Source: CAZFAI01 sp964516555 (GTDB lineage: Bacteria; Patescibacteriota; Microgenomatia; UBA12405). From it: 21,426 nucleotides of DNA. The stretch lies in the NCBI GenBank assembly GCA_964516555.1, contig CAZFAI010000011.1, forward strand, positions 1 through 21,426, given 5' to 3'. A program made the position numbers and the translations under genes. Below are positions 1-6,802 of this stretch, piece after piece. The notes below the pieces were generated by a model. It made no database searches, was not told the origin of the DNA, and worked only from the letters and a program-made list of their open reading frames with translations. Position 1 is the stretch's first letter; each line of letters starts with the position of its first letter.

Positions 1-1184
1 AAGCCGAGAATATTGGCCGCATGATTGAGTATCTGCACCAAAAAACTTTCCCTACTATTATCGCCAAAAAAAACTTATCTGCCGACTATGACATGCATAT
101 TCTGGTAGTTGACGGTAATTCACCCGATGGTACCGGCAAAGTAGTCGAAGATATGGCTCAAAAGTTCAACAATGTACACCTCCTGACCGAAACCAGTAAA
201 GACGGTATTGGCGCTGCTTATCTCAAAGGTTTCAAATACTCGATGGAAAAGCTCAAGGCAGATTACGTTTTTGAATTTGATGGTGATTTTCAGCACCCCC
301 CGGAGACCATTCCCGTCATGCTAAAGGCGATGGAGGAAGGCTATGACTATGTAATAGGCTCCCGCAAAATCAAAGGTGGTTCAAACCCCAAAGGTTGGGG
401 CTTCAAGCGGGTCTTTTTCAGTGAATTCGGTGGTTTTGTTGCCCGCTTTTTAATGTTCTTTCCTTTCAAAAATTTTTTTAAGGTTACTGATCCCACTACC
501 GGTCTCAAAGTTACCCGGGTCCGGGGTTTTATTGACCAAATGGACATGGACTATACCAGGCACCTTTTAACCAGAAGTTTTGGCTACAAACTCCAACTTC
601 TTTACGAGACCCTCAAAATGGGCGCCAAATTCAAAGAAATTCCTCTCAACTTTAATGTCCGCAATGCCGGCGAGTCAAAAATCGAGTCCCGTACCGCCAA
701 AGATATCTTTCGTGTTGCCTTTCTCATGCGTTGGAATGACGACTTTACTCAAAAATTCCTTAAATTTGGAACCGTCGGATTTATTGGCTATTTAGTCAAC
801 GCCTCACTACTCTCCGTTGTATCAAATGCCTGGGGTATTGAATGGCTAGCTTGGCTCCTTTCAACCGAAGCGGCCATAATCAGCAATTTTACCCTAAACA
901 ATGCATGGACTTTCCGCAAAGAAAAAATCACGGGCATTGGTGCTCTGGTTGCAAAATTCCTCCAGTTTAACATGACCTCCGCCGGCGCATTAGCTATCCA
1001 AACTACTGCCGGAACCATCGGAGTTTCAATCCTCGGACCTGAGTACCGCCAGATCCTGCTTCCGTTCATTATCGTCTTTTTGGTTCTCCCCTATAACTGG
1101 ACTATGTACAACAAAGTAATATGGAAGAAAGCAAAAAAGCCCTTAGTTAAAGTAAAAGCTAAGCCCACTGTAGTAAATATATAG
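1..1184 (+). CDS. GT2 glycosyltransferase fused to GtrA-like membrane domain (5' partial)
   Basis: The reading frame stays open to the window edge. The codons before the ATG at 21 read AENIGR, which continues the NEAENI motif at the N-terminus of dolichol-phosphate mannosyltransferase-like enzymes, so the gene starts outside the window and the ATG at 21 is internal. The GT-A domain (about 230 residues visible) shows VVDGNSPDGTG, the metal-binding DGD in FEFDGDFQHPPE, and YDYVIGSR. The C-terminal part (from FLKFGTVGFIGYLVN onward) has four hydrophobic segments and the NFTLNNAWTF signature of GtrA. The family transfers a sugar from a nucleotide donor to a polyprenyl phosphate at the cytoplasmic membrane. 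The donor sugar cannot be read from sequence. The last 42 bp overlap the convergent exchanger gene. Family assignment is firm; the substrate is open. Confidence 0.9.
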   Translation, partial: AENIGRMIEYLHQKTFPTIIAKKNLSADYDMHILVVDGNSPDGTGKVVEDMAQKFNNVHLLTETSKDGIGAAYLKGFKYSMEKLKADYVFEFDGDFQHPPETIPVMLKAMEEGYDYVIGSRKIKGGSNPKGWGFKRVFFSEFGGFVARFLMFFPFKNFFKVTDPTTGLKVTRVRGFIDQMDMDYTRHLLTRSFGYKLQLLYETLKMGAKFKEIPLNFNVRNAGESKIESRTAKDIFRVAFLMRWNDDFTQKFLKFGTVGFIGYLVNASLLSVVSNAWGIEWLAWLLSTEAAIISNFTLNNAWTFRKEKITGIGALVAKFLQFNMTSAGALAIQTTAGTIGVSILGPEYRQILLPFIIVFLVLPYNWTMYNKVIWKKAKKPLVKVKAKPTVVNI

Positions 1185-2093
1185 CAAGATTAAAATTGCC
1201 CCCTCCCAGCTATCAAGTCTTTTTTTTGAAAAGATAAATAACATCATCAGAGCGGCGATAAACAAGTATTGCATACTCGGATTTATCACCAGAAAATAAC
1301 TATCCAAAACTATTGGGTGGATAAAAGCAGCAATCCCGATAATTAAAGTTGAGTTATTAACACAGGATCCGATAATACTTCCCATATTCATCATTAATTT
1401 TTTTTGTTTTGCTGCTTTAAAATTAAAAACTAGTTCGGGTAATTGAGTTCCAAGAGCAATAATAACCATACCAATCACCACCGGAGAGATGTTTAAGTCT
1501 GTTGCCATTGCAATTGCCAAACTTACAATCGCATTCGCTGTTAGAAGAATTATTCCTACTCCCAAAAAAGACTTAAGAGCAATATTTCGTAGCTCCCTTT
1601 TCGTAACGAACATCATACCCAAATCAAAAGTACGCCTCTCCGGGTTGTTTCTTTTAACCAAACTTCTTGTAAAAAAGATAAATATAAAAATTAAAATAGC
1701 TCCTTCTATCCGGGATATTTGCTTATCAATTAGCATTAAAAACGGCAATAAGGTAAAAGTTAATGGCATTAAGCTATCTTTTATTCTTTCGGTGGTACAA
1801 AAACTCAACCTACCACTGACCAAAGCGCTCATTCCGATAATTAGTGACAGATTAATAATATTCGACCCCACCGCGTTCCCGAAAGCTAAGCTGGAAATAC
1901 CCCGGCTGGCCGAAGAAGCTGCAATCATAAAATCAGGCAAAGTAGTTGCCATTCCTACCAGAGCTGCCGTAGCTTCAAACGAACCCAAGCGTAACTTACG
2001 AGCTATCAAATTAATGTTTTTAATTAAATAACTGGTAACTTTTCCTAAAACGTAAGAACAGGCTAAAATTGCAACAATTCGAGCTAATAACAT
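1143..2093 (-). CDS. Calcium/cation exchanger, CaCA superfamily (YrbG/NCX type)
   Basis: A protein of 316 residues with about ten hydrophobic segments in two homologous halves, the expected size for prokaryotic sodium/calcium exchangers. The alpha-1 repeat reads GMATTLPDF followed by GNAVGSNIINLS; alpha-2 reads ALGTQLPELVFNF followed by GSIIGSCVNNS. These repeats form the ion-binding site. Against the usual E/N/E/D set, this protein shows Asp54, Asn81, Glu220 and Asn247, so two acidic positions are altered (see findings). It is read convergently to the glycosyltransferase, overlapping by 42 bp, and divergently from the RmlA-like gene. Start chosen at the ATG whose product begins MLLARIVAIL, at the edge of the first membrane segment. 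Ion specificity is inferred only from the family. Confidence 0.85.
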   Translation of the reverse strand: MLLARIVAILACSYVLGKVTSYLIKNINLIARKLRLGSFEATAALVGMATTLPDFMIAASSASRGISSLAFGNAVGSNIINLSLIIGMSALVSGRLSFCTTERIKDSLMPLTFTLLPFLMLIDKQISRIEGAILIFIFIFFTRSLVKRNNPERRTFDLGMMFVTKRELRNIALKSFLGVGIILLTANAIVSLAIAMATDLNISPVVIGMVIIALGTQLPELVFNFKAAKQKKLMMNMGSIIGSCVNNSTLIIGIAAFIHPIVLDSYFLVINPSMQYLFIAALMMLFIFSKKRLDSWEGAILILLYIYYSGLSFYFN

Positions 2094-2134
2094 ATTAAAA
2101 GCATAGCAAATAATTCATACCAATACATTAGTTG

Positions 2135-2140
2135 TATAAT
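2135..2140 (+). promoter_or_regulatory. Possible -10 element for the RmlA-like gene
   Basis: A perfect TATAAT lies 26 nt before the ATG at 2167 in the divergent intergenic gap. No good -35 hexamer is visible 16-18 nt upstream. This would give a leader of about 20 nt. Weak support: a single box in AT-rich DNA. Confidence 0.35.
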
Positions 2141-2166
2141 TAACTATTAAAAGTTAACTCCCCACT

Positions 2167-2916
2167 ATGAAAGGCATTGTTCTAGCTGGCGGCCGGGCCA
2201 TGAGACTCCGACCCCTCACCAAAATTACTTCAAAACAGCTTCTTCCGGTCTACGACAAGCCGATGATTTATTACCCCATTGAAACGCTTCTTAAAGCTGG
2301 TATTAAAGACATTCTGATCATTATTGCCCCCGATTATTCAGGTCATTTTCTCAATCTCTTAGGATCCGGTAGGGAATTCGGAGCCAGATTTACCTATGAA
2401 ATACAGGAAGAACCACGGGGTTTAGCTGATGCTTTTATTATCGGCAAAAATTTTATTGGTAACGACTCAGTCACCATGATTCTCGGAGATAATATCTTTG
2501 ACCCTGATTTCTCTCCCCAGATTGACAATTTTGCTACAGGCGCTATGGTCTATGCCAAAAAAGTTGAGGACCCAAAACGGTTTGGTGTTGTTGAGTTTGA
2601 CAACAACAATAACGTTGTTTCAATTGAAGAAAAACCGGAACAGCCCAAGAGTGATTTTGCGGTCGTTGGCTTGTATACCTACGACAATCGTGTAGTTGAT
2701 TATGCTTCCAACCTCAAACCCTCGGCACGGAATGAAATTGAAATTACTGACCTCAATAATGTCTACCTTCGTAATGGTGAGCTAAAAGTAAATGTTTTCG
2801 ACGGTCTCTGGGAAGATGCTGGAACCTTCGATAGCCTTTTACGGGTTAGCAACATAATGGCCAAGAAGGCAACTGAAAGCTCCCTACAACTTAATCAAGC
2901 TGATATTGCTGGTTGA
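2167..2916 (+). CDS. Glucose-1-phosphate thymidylyltransferase-like nucleotidyltransferase (short form)
   Basis: A protein of 249 residues, the short form of the RmlA/RfbA family (the long form is near 290). N-terminus MKGIVLAGGRAMRLRPLT is the nucleotide-binding loop, with Ala-Met in place of the more usual Gly-Thr before Arg13. Then come KQLLPVYDKPMIYYPI, the catalytic-site LGDNIF (Asp108), a VEDPKRFGVVEFD stretch, IEEKP, EIEITDLNN and WEDAGTFDSL, all in family order. The reaction would be NTP + sugar-1-phosphate to NDP-sugar + PPi, feeding dTDP-sugar (rhamnose-type) glycan synthesis. No rmlBCD genes are in the window, so the exact nucleotide and sugar are uncertain. The last 33 bp overlap the convergent pyruvate kinase gene. 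Confidence 0.85.
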   Translation: MKGIVLAGGRAMRLRPLTKITSKQLLPVYDKPMIYYPIETLLKAGIKDILIIIAPDYSGHFLNLLGSGREFGARFTYEIQEEPRGLADAFIIGKNFIGNDSVTMILGDNIFDPDFSPQIDNFATGAMVYAKKVEDPKRFGVVEFDNNNNVVSIEEKPEQPKSDFAVVGLYTYDNRVVDYASNLKPSARNEIEITDLNNVYLRNGELKVNVFDGLWEDAGTFDSLLRVSNIMAKKATESSLQLNQADIAG

Positions 2917-3981
2917 TCCTTCAGTCAGCCAGTTATTACCGTGAATTACAACTACGTTATCGCCCGTTTTTAAACCTGCCGCAGAAGCCATTTCTTTTAG
3001 TATTGGATTGCTCAAACTAAACTGTGTTGACTTAAAATATCGATAAAAGGGGATTACTCCATAGGACAAATTCAATGATTCAATTACTGCTTTGTCGTTG
3101 CTTATGGCTACCACGGGTATCTTTACCCGATAGGAAGACAATATTCTGGCTGTTTGCCCAGATTGGGTGAATACCAACACTCCCTTGATAGGAAATTCGG
3201 CTTTATTTTCAATTATTTCCACTGCCGCTCCGACTAGCACCTCGGTAGGATTTTTGTGGTTCTTTTTAACAGTGGTTAGCATTTCGTTTTTGTCTTCACA
3301 AAACGAAGCGATCCGTATCATTTCCTGGGCAGCCTTTATTGGATACTTACCGATAGCGCTTTCTTCAGACAGCATTAGTGCGTCAGCTCCGTCAAAAACA
3401 GCATTAGCTACGTCAGTTGCTTCTGCCCGGGTCGGTTTTGGAAATTTTGTCATCGACTGCAGCATTTCGGTTGCTACAATAACCGGCCGGCTTTCCTCCC
3501 GGCAGATATTAATAATTGATTTTTGCCAGTAAGTAATCTCTTCCATCGGTATCGAAATTCCCAAGTCACCTCTGGCTATCATTACTCCATCGGCTGATTT
3601 AATCAGGCCCTTCAAGTTATCGATTGCCATTCTGTTCTCTATTTTGCTTATCAGCCTGGCGCCTAATAGGTGTTTAGGAATTTTCTTTCTAAAATTATCA
3701 ACCGTCCGTCCGGAATCGGCAAAAGAAATCGCCACAAAATCACACTTATTGATATCCAAATTATACTTGGGATCAGGAACATCAACGATAATTCCGATAT
3801 TTATATCCATATCATCGGCAATTTCATTGACCCTGTGAATTGCCCGATTGTGCCAATCAGTTGTATTGTGCTTCAGGTTAAACCGAAAAAGGTCTACTCC
3901 TGCTTTAATTAATCCATTGATTACTTTATCCTCACAGGATGCCGGACCAATGGTAGCGATTACTTTTGTTTTCTTGTTCAT
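2884..3981 (-). CDS. Pyruvate kinase lacking the B (lid) domain
   Basis: The start is taken at the ATG giving MNKKTKVIATIGPAS, where homology to pyruvate kinase begins; the open frame runs 32 codons further upstream but that extension resembles nothing. The product is 365 residues against about 470 for typical enzymes. Present: Arg33 and Asn35 (RFN), Asp67, Lys113 and Glu115 (ISKIEN), Asp139 (ARGDLG), Thr171 (VATEMLQSM), PTRAEATDVANAVFDGADA, and a complete C-terminal domain from about 260 to 365. The chain passes from IIVDVPDPKYN directly to CDFVAISF, so the roughly 100-residue B domain inserted after the DTKGPEIR region is absent, and that motif is replaced. The enzyme normally makes ATP and pyruvate from PEP and ADP. 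Whether this form is active is unclear. It is convergent with the RmlA-like gene (33 bp overlap) and divergent from the DUF1861-like gene. Confidence 0.85.
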   Translation of the reverse strand: MNKKTKVIATIGPASCEDKVINGLIKAGVDLFRFNLKHNTTDWHNRAIHRVNEIADDMDINIGIIVDVPDPKYNLDINKCDFVAISFADSGRTVDNFRKKIPKHLLGARLISKIENRMAIDNLKGLIKSADGVMIARGDLGISIPMEEITYWQKSIINICREESRPVIVATEMLQSMTKFPKPTRAEATDVANAVFDGADALMLSEESAIGKYPIKAAQEMIRIASFCEDKNEMLTTVKKNHKNPTEVLVGAAVEIIENKAEFPIKGVLVFTQSGQTARILSSYRVKIPVVAISNDKAVIESLNLSYGVIPFYRYFKSTQFSLSNPILKEMASAAGLKTGDNVVVIHGNNWLTEGSTSNISLIKL

Positions 3982-4089
3982 AAATTTAGTCTTCACACTA
4001 TTCTTACATATTTCTAATATACATTTCAAATAAATAAATGAAGATATATACAAATACATAATAATTAACAAAAGCATGGTAATCGGTAA

Positions 4090-5181
4090 ATGGAAAAAAT
4101 CTATTCTTACGACGAACTTGAAAAAGAAAAAGCAGAAGAACCTCTGGTCAAACTAATCGATCTCTCTGATCCCGACGAACCCAGCCTTACGATATATAAT
4201 GGTGGTTTGTTTATGAACAATGGCCAGCTTCACTTAGTAGCCAGAGTCGAAGATCTTAGTGTCGAACTCGCCCGTGTTGATGAATATCATTTCGATCCCA
4301 ACAAGCGTGGTTTCTGGCGTGACGAATCTTTTGTCTCCAGAATGGCCCACCAGGACCCCTCGCCGGTATTTACTCCCAGTCATGGCATAGTTCACTCTTT
4401 GGTAAACACCGTTAGTAGCAAAGACAACCCAAACAATATCATCAATTATCGCTCGGTACTGTGGCCTTCAAACCGCTTAAAAAAACCCCTTGCCAAGGGT
4501 CCTTTGGGTCAGAAAGGTCTCAAGATATTTTATTATCACAACGAGTATCTTGTGGTGGTTAGAAACCGCTTTGAAGGCCGTAGTGGAAACGGTTATACTG
4601 TTTTTTCATCCAGCCACTTGGGTCGTGTTAAAAAACTTCGTCAGATAACTCCCACTTTTGTTTCACATCTCCAAAAAGACGAAAGTCATAAGATAAAGGG
4701 TTTTTTTGCTCCCGGACAATGGGGGAATGTTGCCGACAGCATGTTACTTTTAAACAATAACCGGATTGCTTTCATGGGACACATTGCCAAATACGGCAAG
4801 GACTTTTACAAAGACGGCCTGGTAAAAAGCCGTAACTACGCTGTTATTGTTGGTTTATTGGATCCTGAAACCCTGGAAGTAGACCAGGTAAAAATGGTCT
4901 TAACTGCTCAGGATGTATACCGAAATTATCCGGACCTTCAGCCAAAAAGAGCTGATCTTTGGAATGTAGTCTATCCCCGGACAATGGGATTCCGCCTAAT
5001 TGTTGACGAAATGGGAGATCAGAAAATAAAAATGGTGGGAACTTGCGGAGTAGCGGACAGGTATTCTATTATTTTCGAAACAGATTGGCCTTTTTCTTCA
5101 CCTCCAAGTTATTTAGATGAAGCCAACTCGCCATTTAACTATCCTTCAGAGTACATCAAACTTATATTTCAAAATGATTAG
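4090..5181 (+). CDS. DUF1861-like beta-propeller protein (glycosidase-related fold)
   Basis: A protein of 363 residues without signal peptide or membrane segment. The pattern NGGLFMNNGQLHLVARVE, HQDPSPVF, GPLGQKGLKIF, RNRFEGRSGNGYTVF and WGNVADSMLLLNNNRIAFMGHIA matches my memory of the DUF1861 family, a five-bladed propeller related to GH43/GH130-type carbohydrate enzymes. Each blade shows the repeating hydrophobic-strand layout. The acidic residues in VARVED and HQDP are candidate active-site positions by analogy, but no activity is established for the family. A true GH130-type gene lies on the other side of the noncoding locus, which supports a role in oligosaccharide handling. It starts 108 bp from the divergent pyruvate kinase start. 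The family call is from pattern memory only. Confidence 0.6.
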   Translation: MEKIYSYDELEKEKAEEPLVKLIDLSDPDEPSLTIYNGGLFMNNGQLHLVARVEDLSVELARVDEYHFDPNKRGFWRDESFVSRMAHQDPSPVFTPSHGIVHSLVNTVSSKDNPNNIINYRSVLWPSNRLKKPLAKGPLGQKGLKIFYYHNEYLVVVRNRFEGRSGNGYTVFSSSHLGRVKKLRQITPTFVSHLQKDESHKIKGFFAPGQWGNVADSMLLLNNNRIAFMGHIAKYGKDFYKDGLVKSRNYAVIVGLLDPETLEVDQVKMVLTAQDVYRNYPDLQPKRADLWNVVYPRTMGFRLIVDEMGDQKIKMVGTCGVADRYSIIFETDWPFSSPPSYLDEANSPFNYPSEYIKLIFQND

Positions 5182-5184
5182 GGG

Positions 5185-5713
5185 GAAAGATGCTTTTGCT
5201 GGTTGGTGAGAGTGGGGATGGGGATGTTAGTGATTTTTGTGGGTGTAATGGCGAAATGAAATGGGCGGGTGGGTCTCGTCTGAGGACGGAAACAGGTACA
5301 AAACCGGAAGACGAGACCCACCCAGGGGAACGGAAAAGAGCTTCGACCCAAGACGGTCAATGAGAGTGTGATTACGCGGTACGATGAGAGTGTTTTACGA
5401 ACACGACAACTAGGCTAACACATCCATACGCGTTACTCATCCTCCTGCTTTTTGAGCATGAACAAGTATCGCCACCGGACGCCGTCCCTTGAGTCGAACT
5501 CTCCTTTCCGTTTTTTCTTCTTTCCAAAAAATCGGCACAGAGTCTCCACACAGGAAACTAACCAAAAGGTAAAATGCCTTCTCGTTAGTTTCCTGTAAAA
5601 ACTCCAAACCAGCAAAAGCAACAAGATAATTAAAGGGTGAAACGTACTCAAGCTTAAAGAGAGCTTCACCGCTTAAGACTTGTTGCTTTTGTAATTAATC
5701 TTTCAAAGAGCTT
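5185..5713 (-). ncRNA. Putative large structured noncoding RNA, class unknown
   Basis: This stretch of about 530 nt between two genes has no credible protein and is visibly richer in G+C than its neighbours. It contains several strong inverted repeats. (a) A closing helix of 14 perfect pairs, 5191-5204 with 5607-5620. (b) A 14-bp perfect hairpin, 5267-5280 with 5310-5323. (c) A long-range imperfect helix, 5329-5356 with 5482-5512. (d) A 13-bp perfect hairpin, 5550-5562 with 5584-5596. (e) A 13-bp perfect upstream hairpin, 5613-5625 with 5679-5691, enclosing a 6-bp stem. A consensus-like promoter on the minus strand (5720-5748) points into it, so I place the transcript on the minus strand, starting near 5713. 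The 3' end is uncertain because no U-run terminator is visible. I do not see RNase P, tmRNA, SRP or 6S RNA hallmarks. Existence of a structured RNA is well supported; strand and ends are inferred. Confidence 0.7.
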
Positions 5714-5719
5714 ATAACA

Positions 5720-5748
5720 TTTATATAACCACCTGCTTGTTCTGTCAA
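5720..5748 (-). promoter_or_regulatory. Sigma-70-type promoter for the noncoding RNA locus
   Basis: On the minus strand TTGACA (5743-5748) is followed by exactly 17 nt and TATAAA (5720-5725). It lies just past the stop codon of the GH130-type gene (5760) and reads into the inverted-repeat region, with a start expected near 5713. No protein gene follows on this strand for more than 1.7 kb, so a noncoding transcript is the natural product. Confidence 0.75.
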
Positions 5749-5759
5749 GTAAGAAAAAA

Positions 5760-6782
5760 TTACGGCCCGACCTCAATGAGCAAATCGACCAATTCCCCAA
5801 GACTCATAGATTTAGCTGCCGTTACCTTGTCGGCTGCCCCATAATATATCGTCAGTTTATCACCCTCAGCAATCGCCCCGGTTGGGAATACTACATTATT
5901 TACCACCCCCAGCTTCTCGTATAACTCTTCAGGCGAGAAAAGTGGATTGTGCAGCCTGCCAATCACTTTCTCCGGATCTTCTATGTCAAGTAGCGCCGCA
6001 GATGCATGATAAATCTTGCCTCTTTCCGTCAATTGTGTTGCGTGGTAAATCAAAAGCCAACCCTTTTGAGTCCTTATTGGAACACATCCTCCGCCAATAC
6101 TTGAATTTTCATACCAGTATTTTGGTTCCAAAATTATATCGCTGCTTAAATTTTGTAAATTTTTAATCCAGTATTCTTCATTTATTAGCTCACTGTAATC
6201 ATCAAAATAGACAATTTGAATGCCGGGCAGAATCCGGTGTACCAAAGCGTGTTTGCCATTAATTTTTTCAGGGAACAAAAAGGCATCTTTTTCCCACAAG
6301 AGCACATCATCCCCCCGGCTGCTCTTATACTGCTCTTCGTGGTATTTATATTTCATCGACAGCTCATTTTTCTTCATGTTGCTTCCGGCAATTTCATAGC
6401 TAAAACTTGGTGTTACCAATCCCATTTTGTGAAAATACGGCAGTTCTTCAGCAACAGCGTAGGCAACTCTGGCATTCTGGCCGTCATAGGCTGTATAAAA
6501 CATGTGATACTTGCCGTCCAGGAAAGTCACTCTTGGATCCTCAATACCCTGAGATTCGTATTCGTGTTCAGGAACCAATATCGGCTCCTTAAACCTCCGA
6601 ATAATTTTATTATCTACTAGTTGGCAGTACCCGACCGTTGAGAAGTTGCCTCGCCTGACTGCCCGATAAAACATATGGACCACTCCGTCTACTTTAACAA
6701 CACAAGGATTAAAAGTTGCCTCGTTTTCAAATTCGTTTGCGGTCGGTTCAAGTATTATCCCTTCGTTTTTGATGTCAATCAT
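5760..6782 (-). CDS. GH130-type glycoside phosphorylase/hydrolase (mannoside family)
   Basis: A protein of 340 residues, five-bladed propeller type. Family signatures in order: FNPCVVKVDGVVHMFYRAV (24-42), ESQGIEDPRVTF with Asp82 as the likely general acid, GKYHMFYTAYDG (90-101), SIGGGCVPI near the middle, GWLLIYHAT, and IYYGAADKV close to the end. Characterised GH130 enzymes phosphorolyse beta-mannosides, and some hydrolyse them. The phosphate-binding residues cannot be assigned by eye, so the phosphorylase-versus-hydrolase choice stays open. No signal peptide, so probably cytoplasmic. Twenty bp separate its start from the upstream nuclease stop; TATGAGATAAT lies 14 nt before the ATG, so it may have its own promoter. 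The noncoding RNA promoter follows its stop directly. Confidence 0.85.
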   Translation of the reverse strand: MIDIKNEGIILEPTANEFENEATFNPCVVKVDGVVHMFYRAVRRGNFSTVGYCQLVDNKIIRRFKEPILVPEHEYESQGIEDPRVTFLDGKYHMFYTAYDGQNARVAYAVAEELPYFHKMGLVTPSFSYEIAGSNMKKNELSMKYKYHEEQYKSSRGDDVLLWEKDAFLFPEKINGKHALVHRILPGIQIVYFDDYSELINEEYWIKNLQNLSSDIILEPKYWYENSSIGGGCVPIRTQKGWLLIYHATQLTERGKIYHASAALLDIEDPEKVIGRLHNPLFSPEELYEKLGVVNNVVFPTGAIAEGDKLTIYYGAADKVTAAKSMSLGELVDLLIEVGP

Positions 6783-6802
6783 AGAACAATAGCTTGATTA
6801 TC

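Noticed and set aside
3982..4077. N-terminal extension of pyruvate kinase by 32 residues
   Set aside because: It is hydrophobic, AT-rich and lies before the conserved KTKVIATIGPAS start of the family; it occupies the divergent promoter region.
5280..5320. Hammerhead-like CTGAGGA...GAAAC inside the 14-bp hairpin
   Set aside because: Only two bases separate the two conserved pieces, leaving no stem II, and no NUH cleavage site is in place. The motif match is probably chance.
5427..5442. Minus strand reads GGATGAGTAACGCGTA, like a conserved 16S rRNA segment
   Set aside because: The flanking sequence does not follow 16S rRNA on either side, and the whole locus is far too short. A short coincidence.
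5178..5669. Open frames on the minus strand (5178-5360 and 5433-5669)
   Set aside because: Their translations are low-quality (runs of Phe, Pro, Thr or Arg/Lys with no fold pattern) and they cut across the inverted repeats. They are by-products of the RNA.
5185..5713. RNase P RNA or tmRNA as identity of the structured locus
   Set aside because: No GAGGAAAGTC or ACAGAA...GGCTTA cores of RNase P on either strand. No tRNA-like T-arm with CCA end, and no resume-codon tag ending in an Ala-rich tail. GTTCGACTC near 5491-5500 does not sit in a 5-bp T-stem.
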